A DNA stretch of 64,000 nucleotides from NCBI GenBank assembly GCA_002337125.1, contig DDFJ01000004.1, forward strand, positions 2,221,889 through 2,285,888, written 5' to 3'. Made by a program: the position numbers and the translations under genes. Every line of letters begins with the position of its first letter. Position 1 is the stretch's first letter. Shown piece by piece: positions 49,927 through 60,316 of this stretch. Under the pieces are notes generated by a model. That model was given only the letters and a program-made list of their open reading frames with translations. It had not been told where the DNA came from and searched no databases. The DNA is from Chitinophagaceae bacterium UBA1931. GTDB taxonomy: Bacteria > Bacteroidota > Bacteroidia > Chitinophagales > Chitinophagaceae.

Positions 49927-51504
49927 ATGATTGATCATTTTCCTTTTTACCTGTCTCTTATTATTGCAATTGTGTTAATTGTAATGCTGGCAAACAAGCT
50001 GAAGATAGCATACCCGGTATTACTCGTGGTGGCAGGTTTGCTCATCAGTTTTATACCGGGCGTTCCGGTTTTGCATATCGATCCCGAATTAATCTTTATC
50101 ATTTTCCTGCCGCCATTGTTGTACGAAGCTGCATGGTCCATTTCGTGGAAAGAACTCTGGCGCTGGCGCCGTATCATTGGCAGCTTTGCATTTGTGGTGG
50201 TGTTTCTTACAGCTATGTCGGTGGCATTTGTTGCCAATCATTTTATTCCCGGTTTTTCGCTGGCACTTGGATTTTTACTGGGAGGAATTGTTTCACCACC
50301 TGACGCTGTCAGTGCCGGAGCAATTTTAAAATTTGTTCCTGTACCTAAACGGATGTCATCCATACTGGAAGGAGAAAGTTTGCTTAACGACGCATCTTCA
50401 CTTATCATCTTCCGCTTTGCATTAATTGCAGTGGCAACAGGCCAGTTTATCTGGTACAATGCTGCATTCAGTTTCGGCTGGATGGTTCTTGGTGGTGTGG
50501 GAATTGGTTTGCTCATTGCATGGATTTTTATGAAGGCACATAAATTTCTTCCTACTGATGCCAATATGGATATTGTATTTACCATTGTTGCACCTTACAT
50601 CATGTACATCGCAGCAGAAGAAGTACATAGCTCCGGGGTACTGGCAGTTGTATGCGGTGGTTTATATCTTGCCAACAGGCAGCATCATTTCCTGAGCAGT
50701 AGCTCAAGACTGCGTGGCTTTAACGTTTGGGAAAGCCTTGTGTTTGTATTAAACGGGTTGGTGTTTTTGCTGATTGGTCTTGACCTGCCCGAAATTGAAC
50801 AGGGTTTAAAACAGGAAGGTGTTCCTGTTGCTTCAGCAATAGGTTATGGATTACTGATTACAGCTGTACTGATTGTGGTGCGTTTTCTCTCGGCTTTTGG
50901 AGCTGTAGTTGTAACACTCATCATGCGCAACTTTATCAACGTGGCCGACAGGAACCCGGGTATTCGTGCACCCTTGCTCATGGGGTGGACGGGCATGCGT
51001 GGTGTGGTTTCGCTGGCAGCAGCTTTATCCATTCCGCTTCAGCTGGATAGTGGCATTGCGTTTCCGCATCGCCACTTAATTCTGTTCATCACCTTTATTG
51101 TGATCTTAACCACACTGCTGTTGCAGGGATTAACATTGCCGGTCATTATCCGCAAAATGAAGTTGGGCGAAAAAGGACATTACCTGACCGAAGAGGAAGC
51201 CGATAATCTTATCCGCAGGGAAATGGCACAATATGCATTGGCACATCTCAACAGTAATTACAGCGAGTTGCTGAATGAACATCCCGTATTACAGCAGCTG
51301 GCTGAAAAATGGGAGTGTAAAATAAATGATGAAGCAGAACTTAAACTATCCCACAGCAGTAAAACCATTTATCTTGAATTACTGAACCTGCAACGCAAGT
51401 GGCTGCTGGAGAAAAACAGGAAAGAACTGTTGCTGAACGAAGACATCATCCGCCGCCATTTACATATTATAGATATTGAAGAAGAAAAACTGAAGTACAT
51501 GTAA
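49927..51504 (+). CDS. CPA1-type Na+/H+ antiporter (NhaP-like)
   Basis: 525 residues from the ATG at 49927, with about 12 membrane segments. The CPA1 core motifs are FLPPLLYEAAWSISWKEL, GGIVSPPDAVSAGAILKFVPVPKRMSSILEGESLLNDASSLIIFRFAL (with the conserved ND pair) and a later LMGWTGMRGVVSLAAALSIP. The first half is the sodium site. A cytoplasmic tail of about 100 residues follows the last membrane segment near residue 425 and may regulate transport. It uses the proton gradient to expel Na+ (or K+) and raise salt and pH tolerance. Monocistronic. Confidence 0.92.
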   Translation: MIDHFPFYLSLIIAIVLIVMLANKLKIAYPVLLVVAGLLISFIPGVPVLHIDPELIFIIFLPPLLYEAAWSISWKELWRWRRIIGSFAFVVVFLTAMSVAFVANHFIPGFSLALGFLLGGIVSPPDAVSAGAILKFVPVPKRMSSILEGESLLNDASSLIIFRFALIAVATGQFIWYNAAFSFGWMVLGGVGIGLLIAWIFMKAHKFLPTDANMDIVFTIVAPYIMYIAAEEVHSSGVLAVVCGGLYLANRQHHFLSSSSRLRGFNVWESLVFVLNGLVFLLIGLDLPEIEQGLKQEGVPVASAIGYGLLITAVLIVVRFLSAFGAVVVTLIMRNFINVADRNPGIRAPLLMGWTGMRGVVSLAAALSIPLQLDSGIAFPHRHLILFITFIVILTTLLLQGLTLPVIIRKMKLGEKGHYLTEEEADNLIRREMAQYALAHLNSNYSELLNEHPVLQQLAEKWECKINDEAELKLSHSSKTIYLELLNLQRKWLLEKNRKELLLNEDIIRRHLHIIDIEEEKLKYM

Positions 51505-51530
51505 TTGAAAAACTGCCGGAGTAATCTAAA

Positions 51531-53318
51531 CTACCCAAGAGGAACAGAAATATCAACCTGTAAACCTTTATCTGTTGTGGAGTTGTGGATGGAGCCGCCA
51601 AAGAAACCAACCCTGCTTTGTATTTTTTTCATACTGTAGTTAAAGGCTTCCTGCTGGCAGTAAGAAGCATCGCCTGTATCCCTGATCTCAATGTTAAGCT
51701 CGTTGCCGTCAGTTACATCTAATTGCAGCGTAATGGATGCAGAATTGCGATCCTTGTTGTTTTCAATACATTCAAAAAGCTGGTCAATACAATTAAAGAT
51801 CATCAGTTTTACCTCGGGCGACACAGTATTGAGTAAACCGGCTTTATTTACAAGCGAAACATACATGCTTTTTTCAAAGCGGTTAAATTTATCAATCAAT
51901 ATCTCCAGCGATTCTTCAAAGCCAAGTTCAGCAACAGCAGGAGCGTTAAACGATTGGTATAAATCATCAATCCGTTTGATGGCCTCCTGTAATGATGAAA
52001 AACTTTGCTGCAGGTTCATATCATGACTTCCCGACCTGAGTGCAAAACCAATGTATAGTTTTGATGAACTCAGCAACTGGCCAATCTCCTCGTGCAGTTC
52101 TTTTGCGATCCTGCTCCGTTCTTTTTCATTGTCTTTAATAAACAACTCAGTTATCAGCCGCTGGTTGTACAACTGCTGAGCTTCCAGTTCTTTGGCAAGC
52201 TGTTTTTGCTGCGTAATATCTTTCTGCACAGTAACCCATACAGTACCATAAAGATGATGTTCAAATACAGAAACAGTTGAGCTGGTCCAGAAAATACTTC
52301 CGTCTTTCTTTTTGTTTATTGCTTCTCCGGTCCAGTAGCCTTTTGTATTTAATGAAGCAATAATATCATTGGCTGTTTTTGCTGCATCCTCTTCTTTTCC
52401 GGCGTTTAAAATGCTTACATGTTTTCCAATCAGTTCGCCTTCATTGTATCCAAAAAGTTTTTCAAAATTCGGGTTTACATAAAGTAATCTTGCATTTTTA
52501 GAACCGATAAGCGAAACACTGTCGGCCATGTTTTTTACCAGTTCGCCCAGTAACCGGCTTTCTTCCTCTGCATTTTTCCGGTCAGTGATTTCGGTAAACA
52601 AACCATCCCAGATAGGTTCACCCGTATTTTCTTTTTGCGGTATGGCCATACAGTTGATCCAGCGAATGTTGCCCTCGTCACTTTTCATACGTGCATCAAA
52701 ATTCAAAGGAGTTTTGTTGCGCAGGGCGGTTTGTATCAGTAAAGCTATCCGCTCCCGTTCATCTTCCTGGAAAATTTCATACATCAGTTTGGGGTTCTCT
52801 ATCAAATCTTCATAAGAACTGCGAAGAAAATTTGTAACAGACCTGCTGATATACCTGAACGCAGCAACACCAGTGTCGTTTGTTACAACCTGGAAAACAA
52901 ATGTACCGGGCAGGTTATCGGCCATTGCCTCCACCAGTTTGTTTTTTGCAGTAAGTGATTCATTGAGCTGCTGGATTTTTTGTTTTGAATTGATAAGGAT
53001 CTGGACAATGACAATAATTATTGTGTTGTTTAAAACAAACGGCGCAATGCCGGCCCAGTCAACAGTTGAAACAAGATAAGGAACAGGTGAAATAAGACGC
53101 CAGCCAACACTTAATAACAATAAAATAAGCAGGCTGGACAAAATTCCCTGTTTATAACCACCATATAAAGTTGCCAGGAAAACAGCAGGATAAAAAGTAG
53201 ACCAGATTATTTTTGTACCAACTATATGCAGTGGCCATATACGAATAGCTACCGCCAGCAACACCAGCAGTAATGTAAAAACAGTTTGCTTCAGTATAAG
53301 AGTATCCTCTTGCTTCAA
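51531..53318 (-). CDS. PAS-domain sensor histidine kinase, degenerate catalytic domain
   Basis: 595 residues. Four membrane segments are at the N-terminus (QTVFTLLLVLLAVAIRIW... to NTIIIVIVQILI), then two PAS-type domains (GLFTEITDRKNAEEE and FEKLFGYNEGELIGK). A HisKA_3 dimerisation domain carries the likely phospho-His in AKELHEEIGQLLSSS near residue 404. The ATP-binding part has lost normal motifs: the N-box reads IFNCIDQLFECIENN and the DxGxG box reads RDTGDAS, although SRVGFFGGSIHNS is partly retained. The protein may be a weak or dead kinase that works with its neighbour. It lies 112 bp after the second kinase and in the same direction; no response regulator gene is nearby. Confidence 0.8.
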   Translation of the reverse strand: MKQEDTLILKQTVFTLLLVLLAVAIRIWPLHIVGTKIIWSTFYPAVFLATLYGGYKQGILSSLLILLLLSVGWRLISPVPYLVSTVDWAGIAPFVLNNTIIIVIVQILINSKQKIQQLNESLTAKNKLVEAMADNLPGTFVFQVVTNDTGVAAFRYISRSVTNFLRSSYEDLIENPKLMYEIFQEDERERIALLIQTALRNKTPLNFDARMKSDEGNIRWINCMAIPQKENTGEPIWDGLFTEITDRKNAEEESRLLGELVKNMADSVSLIGSKNARLLYVNPNFEKLFGYNEGELIGKHVSILNAGKEEDAAKTANDIIASLNTKGYWTGEAINKKKDGSIFWTSSTVSVFEHHLYGTVWVTVQKDITQQKQLAKELEAQQLYNQRLITELFIKDNEKERSRIAKELHEEIGQLLSSSKLYIGFALRSGSHDMNLQQSFSSLQEAIKRIDDLYQSFNAPAVAELGFEESLEILIDKFNRFEKSMYVSLVNKAGLLNTVSPEVKLMIFNCIDQLFECIENNKDRNSASITLQLDVTDGNELNIEIRDTGDASYCQQEAFNYSMKKIQSRVGFFGGSIHNSTTDKGLQVDISVPLG

Positions 53319-53430
53319 GGGTTGCGGTTGTTTAACTGAATATAAGCTTTTTCTGAATACAACACATCAAAAGCTTCAGCATAATTAAACAGTTGGCGCA
53401 TAGAACCGCTCAGCAAATACTGCTTTACAG

Positions 53431-55998
53431 TTAATGATATTTTACCGGGAAATTAATTTCCAGCATAAAACCCTTACCGGGCGATGTATGAACCTGCATT
53501 GAACCGTTAAGCAGGCTGATGCGGCTTTTGATATTGCGTAACCCGATTCCGTTGCTCAGCTGTTTTTCATTCATACCAATACCGTCATCGGCAATCGTCA
53601 TTTTAAACAGTTTGTTTGCTGTGGCAAGTGTAATGGTTACTGTATGTGCCTTTGCATATTTGATGATATTGGTAAACTGCTCCTGCATTACCCTGTACAC
53701 AGCCAGCTTCTGATCATTGCTGATTGTTGTTTCATCAAACTGTTCGGTTACAAGAAGCGTTCTCACCTGCTCATCATTAAACATGTATGCAGTAAGATCA
53801 GTTAACAGGTTTACCAGCGACAGTGATTCAAAATCGGGCACTACCAGTTCCCTGGCAATTTTGCGGTTTTCATTAATGGCTTCTTTTAAATAACGTACCG
53901 CCATCTCCACAATCATTTTTGTTTCAGGTTGTGACTGATCAATTCTTGAAAGCTGTAATGAAACACCGGTAAGTATCTGGTTAATGTTATCGTGCAGTTC
54001 TTCACCAATGGCATTACGCTCTCTTTCCTGCGCATCAATAATAGCAGCTGTTATTCTTAACTGCTCTTCTTCTTTTTGTTTCTGCAGCTCCAGCTCCAGT
54101 TCTTTAATCTCGGTTATATCGTGCACAACAGCATAAAGATATCCCGGTTGATTTTGCTCATCAGGATCCGATTTGCTGGCCGATAAAATGTACCGCACTT
54201 CTCCATTGGGCCGTACAATACGGTGAAAAAACGAAAACTGTTTTTCGCTCGGCATCCTGCTAACAATTTCTGTTGCATAAGCCAGGTCATCGGGGTGTAT
54301 ATATGATAACCATTCGTCCGCCGTAATATTATTTTTACCCTGCTCAAGACCATAAATCCGCAGTGTTTCATCCGACCACAAAGACGTGTTGTTGAGAAAA
54401 TTAATTTCCACACCTCCCACATGTGCTATTTCCTGCGCCTGCTGTAACCGTTTATTAATCAGTAACAGCTCTTTTTCTTTTTCCTTACGTTCGGTGATAT
54501 CCCTGATAAATGCACAGAAAAAAGGCTCTTTATGATCCTGTATTTCCACAATAAACAGTTCAACCGGAAACTCATGACCTGCTTTGTTTACAGCGCTCAT
54601 TTCAATAAGCCTGTTCATAATCGGGCCTTCACCGGTTGCTTTGTATTTTTCGTGTCCCGCTTTGTGCAGTTGCTTATATCGTTCGGGTAAAATGGTGGTT
54701 TCAAGAGGCTGGCCCAGCACTTCTTCCTGTGTAAAACCAAACAACGTTTCAGCCTGTTTATTCCAGAATGAAATACGTCCGTCATCATCCATACAGATAA
54801 TGGCATCCAGTGCAGAACCCATGATGGAATGCCTGATGGCTTCGCTGCTGCTGGCTACAGCCTCTGCTTCGATACGTTCAGTGATATCTTTGAAATAAAT
54901 AGACAGCCCTGAAGGGGATGGGTATACATTTACTTCAAACCACATTTTGGCGTAGGTGGAATAATTTTCAAAACGCACATGCTCCTGTGTGGTCATAGAC
55001 TGGTGATAAGCTTTGTAAAACGGACCATTCACAGAATTGGGAAAAACTTCCCACAGGTTCTTCCCTGGAAAATATTCAGCAGGGTGACCAAACATTTTAC
55101 CGGCCTTTTTATTGGCATAAACAAAGGTGAAGTTGTTATCAACTGCAATAAACCCATCCGAAATACGCTCAACAAGTTCACGGTATCGCTCTTCGCTTTG
55201 CTGCTTTTCTTCCTTTGCTTTTTTTTCTTCCCGTATATCCCTGAAAAAAACATTAAGACCTGTTGGTGAAGGATAAGCATTAACCTGTACAGGGAAATTA
55301 AGCGCATACGAAAAAGCTTCGAGGTACACATTTTTTTGCGTGGCCATCGCTTCGTGATAAGCTTTGTAAAAAGTCCCTCTTTCTGCATTGGGAAATACTT
55401 TCCAGATAATTTTACCTAACAGTTCATCAGAGGTTTTACCTAAAAACTGCTCAGCCACGTTATTTGCATAGGTAAAACGCCAGGCTGTGTCAAGCGAAAT
55501 AAACCCATCTGATATACGCTCTACCAGCGAGCGGTATTTTAGTTCACTTTTTGCTATTAACTCTTCTGACTCTTTATGGCTGCTCACATCTCTTACATTA
55601 AACACAACAGCACCTACCTGCTCATCCTGCAGCAGGTTGCACAGCCGCCCATCCATATACAGAGTTTGCCCGTCTTTATGTGTAATCCTGAAGTTGACAG
55701 AAATGGTTTTACCGGGATTATGCATCGCCTCATTAAAAGCAGAAACGAACAGTTCTTTATCATCAGGGAAAAAAGGAATCTTTGCATATGGTTGATTCAT
55801 CATTACCTCATCGGGCCAGCCTGTAATACGTGTGGCCGATGGGCTGCGGTAAATAATTTTGTAATCTGCATCAATGAGAACAATCAATTCATTGTTGTTC
55901 TCCAGGATTATTGACAGTAGTTTGGACTGATAGGGCGAATCAGCAGCAGTAATATAAGGTTTAATATGTCCAGGCATCGCTAAAAATCGTTGAACCAA
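53431..55998 (-). CDS. Cytosolic multi-PAS sensor histidine kinase
   Basis: 855 residues with no membrane segment. Five PAS-type repeats are visible, including three that share the NNVAEQFLGKTSDELLGKIIWKVFPNAERG-like motif (about residues 160, 290 and 400). Each is followed by a PAC segment such as FKDITERIEAEA. A HisKA_3 domain carries the phospho-His in GEELHDNINQILTGVSLQL near 648, and the ATP-binding domain has EQFTNIIKYAKA, DDGIGMNEKQLSNGIGLRNI and GSMQVHTSPGKG, so it should be active. This is the NarX/DesK-like class that signals to a NarL-type regulator, which is not encoded here. It is followed by the degenerate kinase gene. Confidence 0.88.
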   Translation of the reverse strand: MVQRFLAMPGHIKPYITAADSPYQSKLLSIILENNNELIVLIDADYKIIYRSPSATRITGWPDEVMMNQPYAKIPFFPDDKELFVSAFNEAMHNPGKTISVNFRITHKDGQTLYMDGRLCNLLQDEQVGAVVFNVRDVSSHKESEELIAKSELKYRSLVERISDGFISLDTAWRFTYANNVAEQFLGKTSDELLGKIIWKVFPNAERGTFYKAYHEAMATQKNVYLEAFSYALNFPVQVNAYPSPTGLNVFFRDIREEKKAKEEKQQSEERYRELVERISDGFIAVDNNFTFVYANKKAGKMFGHPAEYFPGKNLWEVFPNSVNGPFYKAYHQSMTTQEHVRFENYSTYAKMWFEVNVYPSPSGLSIYFKDITERIEAEAVASSSEAIRHSIMGSALDAIICMDDDGRISFWNKQAETLFGFTQEEVLGQPLETTILPERYKQLHKAGHEKYKATGEGPIMNRLIEMSAVNKAGHEFPVELFIVEIQDHKEPFFCAFIRDITERKEKEKELLLINKRLQQAQEIAHVGGVEINFLNNTSLWSDETLRIYGLEQGKNNITADEWLSYIHPDDLAYATEIVSRMPSEKQFSFFHRIVRPNGEVRYILSASKSDPDEQNQPGYLYAVVHDITEIKELELELQKQKEEEQLRITAAIIDAQERERNAIGEELHDNINQILTGVSLQLSRIDQSQPETKMIVEMAVRYLKEAINENRKIARELVVPDFESLSLVNLLTDLTAYMFNDEQVRTLLVTEQFDETTISNDQKLAVYRVMQEQFTNIIKYAKAHTVTITLATANKLFKMTIADDGIGMNEKQLSNGIGLRNIKSRISLLNGSMQVHTSPGKGFMLEINFPVKYH

Positions 55999-56213
55999 TA
56001 ATGGGTTCCGTTATTCTGTGTTTGCAGGGTAAACGAAAGTGCTTTCAATATAAATTTACTTCATTTTTCTGCAAACAAAAAAAGAATAAAATAACAGAAC
56101 TTGAATTAAGCCGGGGAATGAACGACTCATTAAAACAAAAACAAATGGATACACCATACTGTTAATGTAATTGCATCTGTTTATCTAAACGGCATATTAC
56201 AAACAATCAACAC

Positions 56214-56927
56214 TTATTGTTTTAAATACTCTTCCAGGAAACGACTAAAGGAAGGCAGTTCTTTCTTTTCATAAATTTCAACAAACTGGCTGAACTGGTA
56301 ATAACCGTAGGCATAAGGATTGCTGCTCAGCTTTTGGTAATTACGGTTGAAATAAATAATCTTATCCTCACCCTGCGGAACAGGATTGGGCAGCTGTGTA
56401 ACCATCTTTTTGGCAAATCGGTAACAGGCTTCAAGTTCTGCTGTTCTTCCCTTTTCACGCCAGTAAATAATGGCAAGCGTATTGGCAAAATATTCGCTCA
56501 TATATAAACCTTGCGACTTGCGTTGATGTGTATGTTCAACATAATGCCATTCAATTGCATGCGAAAGTTCATGTGGCAGGTAAAAGCCGTTAAAGAATAA
56601 ACCAAACATACGCAGTCCCTCAGCTTCATTACCAGCATTAAGCGAAATAAAAAACTGTTGCTGTTCCGGTATCACCTCTTTCCAGATTGGGAGGTTGGCT
56701 GTTTGCAATGAATCGTCCCAGTAAATGAGGTAAGGTGTGGTATGAAGGATGGCCGTTGGCTGAATCTGCAGCGATGGATCAACCTTTTTTACACGCTGCA
56801 TAAAATCAGCGGTGATGAGTTTACCATCATTCACCAGTTGAGCCGAATCGTTGTAAACTTTAAAAAAGGGAGTTTGACTGTAAAGAAAAACAGGCAGCAG
56901 CATAGCCGCCAACAGCAGTGCTTTCAT
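56214..56927 (-). CDS. Secreted HExxH protein, putative zinc metalloprotease
   Basis: 237 residues with a signal peptide (MKALLLAAMLLPVFLYS). LPHELSHAIEWHY at residues 118-130 gives a zinc HExxH (His119, Glu120, His123), and MSEYFANTLAIIYW at 143 provides a downstream Glu (Glu145) as in gluzincins. Between them lies EHTHQRKSQG. The chain is mostly helical. No known family was recognised by name. A catalytic role is plausible but not proven, as the motif can also be structural. It is separated from its neighbours by terminators and spacers. Confidence 0.6.
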   Translation of the reverse strand: MKALLLAAMLLPVFLYSQTPFFKVYNDSAQLVNDGKLITADFMQRVKKVDPSLQIQPTAILHTTPYLIYWDDSLQTANLPIWKEVIPEQQQFFISLNAGNEAEGLRMFGLFFNGFYLPHELSHAIEWHYVEHTHQRKSQGLYMSEYFANTLAIIYWREKGRTAELEACYRFAKKMVTQLPNPVPQGEDKIIYFNRNYQKLSSNPYAYGYYQFSQFVEIYEKKELPSFSRFLEEYLKQ

Positions 56928-57115
56928 GAAAGTGTAGTTATTGTTTGCACAAGAATAATCAAAAACAGCTACAAACGGGAATGTATAAGTGTTTTTTTCT
57001 TTATAACTCTTACTGCTTCTTGTTCAGTATACCAGCCATTGCACCAGCGTTTGTTGTTGAATGCCGGAAAACTTGCTTTACATGATCATCATGACTTTTT
57101 TAACATGTGCAGTGA

Positions 57116-57159
57116 TAAATAAAAAGGCGGCGGCCGTTTCAAAAACAGGCATCGCCGCC
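57116..57159 (-). terminator. Terminator of the heavy-metal efflux operon
   Basis: On the minus strand GGCGGCG (57159-57153) and CGCCGCC (57132-57126) form the outer stem, and an inner GCC/GGC pairs further. The T-run (57125-57121 and beyond) follows. It lies 22 bp after the stop of the RND pump gene. Confidence 0.75.
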
Positions 57160-57180
57160 ATAACTGTAAGCAGTAATTCA

Positions 57181-60100
57181 TCAGTCCATATGCCGGTTCA
57201 GTAATTTCCTGTATGAAACATAAAAGAACAACGGAAACACAAGCAGGGTCAAAAATGTTGCAGTGATCAATCCGCCAATAACCACAATTGCCAATGGTTT
57301 GGAAGTTTCTGATCCGATTCCTGTCGACAAAGCAGCCGGCAATAAACCAATCGCCGCCATCATGGCCGTCATCACCACAGGCCGCACTCTTGAACGTACA
57401 CCGTTTGTAATCACTTCCTGCAAAGTGTGAACAGTAAATTCATGTTTTTTAATTTTCTGCAGATTGTTTTTAAATACAGAAATAAGAATAACACCGTTTT
57501 GAATACAGATACCAAACAATGCAATAAACCCGATACCTGCTGAAATACTGAAATTGGTTCCCGTTATCAGCAGGGCTGCAATACCTCCGATAATGGCAAA
57601 GGGCACATTCAGTAATACAATACCAGCATCTTTTAAATTCCCAAACATGATAAAGAGAATTAAGAAAATGAGCAATAAACTCACCGGTACCACCTGTGCC
57701 AGCCGTTTTGTTGCACGTTGCTGATTTTCAAAATCACCAGCCCAAACCATTTCATTTCCTTTTTCAAGATGTACAAGCCGGTTCACTTTCTCCTGTGCTT
57801 CTGCAATAGTGCTTCCCATATCCCGGCCTCTTACCGAAAACTTTACTGCACTGTATTTCCGGTTTTCATCCCGGAAAATAATACTGGAGCCTGTTGTCAT
57901 TTTAATGGTGGCGATGTTTTTAATAGGCACCTGCGAACCTCTTGAAGTAGGCACCATTAAATTACTGATGCTTTCTGCATTGCGCCGGTACGCCTGTTCG
58001 TATCGCAGCCTTAGCTGAAATTTTTTTTCACCTTCATAAATCTGCGAAACTGATTTTCCGCCAATGGCCATTTCAATGATCGCATTCGCATCAGCTGTGT
58101 TTACACCATACAACGCCATCTTCTCTGCATCCAGATCAATCCGTAATTCAGGCTGACCGATATTCTTAATCACACCCAGGTCTTCCACGCCTTTAATACC
58201 CTTCATGGCATTATATACTTCGTATGCTTTCCGTTCGGTGTAAGCCAGTGTATCACCATAAATTTTTACAACCAGCGATCCTTTCACACCTGAAACAGCT
58301 TCTTCCACATTGTCCATAATGGGCTGCGAAAAATTGAGATCAATACCGGGAAACACAGCAAGCTTTTTCTGCATCGCATCCACCAGTTCTTCTTTGGTTA
58401 AACCGCTTTTCCATTCTTTTTTCGGGTAGATGTCAACATGGAATTCGATATTATAAAAACCGGTTGCGTCTGTACCATCATTGGGTCTGCCGGTCTGGCT
58501 CATAACCTGTTTTACCTCCGGAAAGCTGCGGATGATCTTCCGCATTTTATTCGCCACATCTCTCGATTCTTCCAGCGATACACTCAATGGGCAGGTGGCC
58601 CGTATATAAATCGCTCCCTCATCCAGCTCAGGTAAAAATTCTGATCCCAGGAACCGGAAAAGAAACAATCCAAAACCAACAACAGCAACCGCAGCAACCA
58701 GCGTGATCTTTTTATAGAGATAGGTACAGCTAAACATTTTCATCACAGCACGGGTAATACCTTCCACAAAAACATTGTGTTTCTCTTTTACATTTTTACG
58801 TAGCAACAGGCTGCTAAGCAAAGGCACCAGCGTTAGTGTAAGGAGGAGTGCACCAAGCAAGGCAAAACCAAGTGTCCATGCCAGCGGCGAAAACATTTTA
58901 CCTTCCACTTTCTGAAAAGCAAAAATGGGCAGCAGCGCAGCAATGATAATCAGCTTTGAAAAAAAGATGGCCTTCCCTAATTCACCACCCGTGTTTTTGA
59001 TGATACCCAGTTTCGATAATTTGTTAAACCGTTCCATGCCCACTTCCCTTACCTTATGATCTAGGATCACAAAAATGCCCTCGACCATTACAACCGCACC
59101 ATCAATAATAATCCCGAAATCAATGGCACCCATGGAAAGCAGGTTGGCACTCATTCCTTTTAGTGTAAGACAGATAAAGGCAAACAGCAACGCAAGCGGA
59201 ATCACAACAGCAACGGTTACAGTTGTACGCCAGTCGGCCATAAACAGGAATACAATCACCGTCACAAAAATGATTCCTTCAAACATGTTATGCAGCACAG
59301 TGTGTGTGGCAAAGTCAATTAAATCATCCCGGTTATAAAACGTATTGATCTTTACATCATCCGGTAATACTTTCTGGTTGAGGTAATCAATTTTTGCCTG
59401 TACGTTTTTAATCACCTCGCTGGGATTTTCACCCTTGCGCATCACCACAATTCCCTCCACCACATCATTCTGGTTATCTCTTCCAACCTGTCCAAGTCTT
59501 GGTAAGCTGGTAATATCAACAGTGGCAACATCTTTTACAAGCACAGGAGTGCCGTTGATATTGGTCACAATAATATCGCCGATCTCTTTTGTGTTGTTAA
59601 GCAAACCAATGCCCCGTACAACATAAGCCTGCGCATTATCTACAATCACATCACCCCCAACATTGATATTACTTTTTGATACAGCCGAATAAATATCAAG
59701 CGGTGAAATATTATACGATGCCAGTTTACGTGGATCAACTTTTATTTCAAATGTTTTTACTTCACCGCCAAAGCTCACTACATCACCCACACCCGGTACA
59801 CCCAGCAGCTGCCGTTCAATCACCCAGTCCTGCAGTGTTTTCAATTCCCTGGCCGATTTATCCGGGCTGGTTAAAGTATACCTGAATATTTCACCCGTAG
59901 GTCCTGTTGGTGGTTGTATATCAGGATCTGCATTTTCCGGCAGCTCCACATCACGCAGCATATTGTTCACCTGCTGCCGGGCAAATGCATCGTCCACTCC
60001 ATCGTCAAAAATGATTTTCACCACCGATAAACCAAATACAGTGGTCGACCGTACAGATGTTTTTTTCTGGATGGGATTCATGGCAACCTCAATGGGTATA

Positions 60101-60306
60101 CTCACAAATTTTTCCACCTCCTCGGCACTGCGGCCGGGCCATTGTGTAATGATGGTGATCTGTGTATTGGTAACATCCGGAAACGCTTCAATCGGGATAT
60201 TTTTAAACGCAATCACTCCCCATATAATCAGCAACAGCGTGGAAAAAAAGATAAACAGTTTATTCTTGAGTGAAAAAGAGATCACCCGTTTAATAAGTTT
60301 AAACAT
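57181..60306 (-). CDS. Heavy-metal RND efflux pump (CzcA/CusA family)
   Basis: 1041 residues, the usual length for the HME family. Twelve membrane segments with two large periplasmic loops are visible. The TM4 signature reads MGAIDFGIIIDGAVVMVEG, the DFG-DGA type that is associated with divalent cations (Co, Zn, Cd, Ni) rather than with Cu or Ag. It forms the inner-membrane part of a tripartite pump with the adaptor and TolC-like genes that lie just upstream (10 bp to the adaptor gene). It should export metal from cytosol or periplasm using the proton gradient. Exact metal is inference. Confidence 0.92.
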   Translation of the reverse strand: MFKLIKRVISFSLKNKLFIFFSTLLLIIWGVIAFKNIPIEAFPDVTNTQITIITQWPGRSAEEVEKFVSIPIEVAMNPIQKKTSVRSTTVFGLSVVKIIFDDGVDDAFARQQVNNMLRDVELPENADPDIQPPTGPTGEIFRYTLTSPDKSARELKTLQDWVIERQLLGVPGVGDVVSFGGEVKTFEIKVDPRKLASYNISPLDIYSAVSKSNINVGGDVIVDNAQAYVVRGIGLLNNTKEIGDIIVTNINGTPVLVKDVATVDITSLPRLGQVGRDNQNDVVEGIVVMRKGENPSEVIKNVQAKIDYLNQKVLPDDVKINTFYNRDDLIDFATHTVLHNMFEGIIFVTVIVFLFMADWRTTVTVAVVIPLALLFAFICLTLKGMSANLLSMGAIDFGIIIDGAVVMVEGIFVILDHKVREVGMERFNKLSKLGIIKNTGGELGKAIFFSKLIIIAALLPIFAFQKVEGKMFSPLAWTLGFALLGALLLTLTLVPLLSSLLLRKNVKEKHNVFVEGITRAVMKMFSCTYLYKKITLVAAVAVVGFGLFLFRFLGSEFLPELDEGAIYIRATCPLSVSLEESRDVANKMRKIIRSFPEVKQVMSQTGRPNDGTDATGFYNIEFHVDIYPKKEWKSGLTKEELVDAMQKKLAVFPGIDLNFSQPIMDNVEEAVSGVKGSLVVKIYGDTLAYTERKAYEVYNAMKGIKGVEDLGVIKNIGQPELRIDLDAEKMALYGVNTADANAIIEMAIGGKSVSQIYEGEKKFQLRLRYEQAYRRNAESISNLMVPTSRGSQVPIKNIATIKMTTGSSIIFRDENRKYSAVKFSVRGRDMGSTIAEAQEKVNRLVHLEKGNEMVWAGDFENQQRATKRLAQVVPVSLLLIFLILFIMFGNLKDAGIVLLNVPFAIIGGIAALLITGTNFSISAGIGFIALFGICIQNGVILISVFKNNLQKIKKHEFTVHTLQEVITNGVRSRVRPVVMTAMMAAIGLLPAALSTGIGSETSKPLAIVVIGGLITATFLTLLVFPLFFYVSYRKLLNRHMD

Positions 60307-60316
60307 ACGGTTCGTT

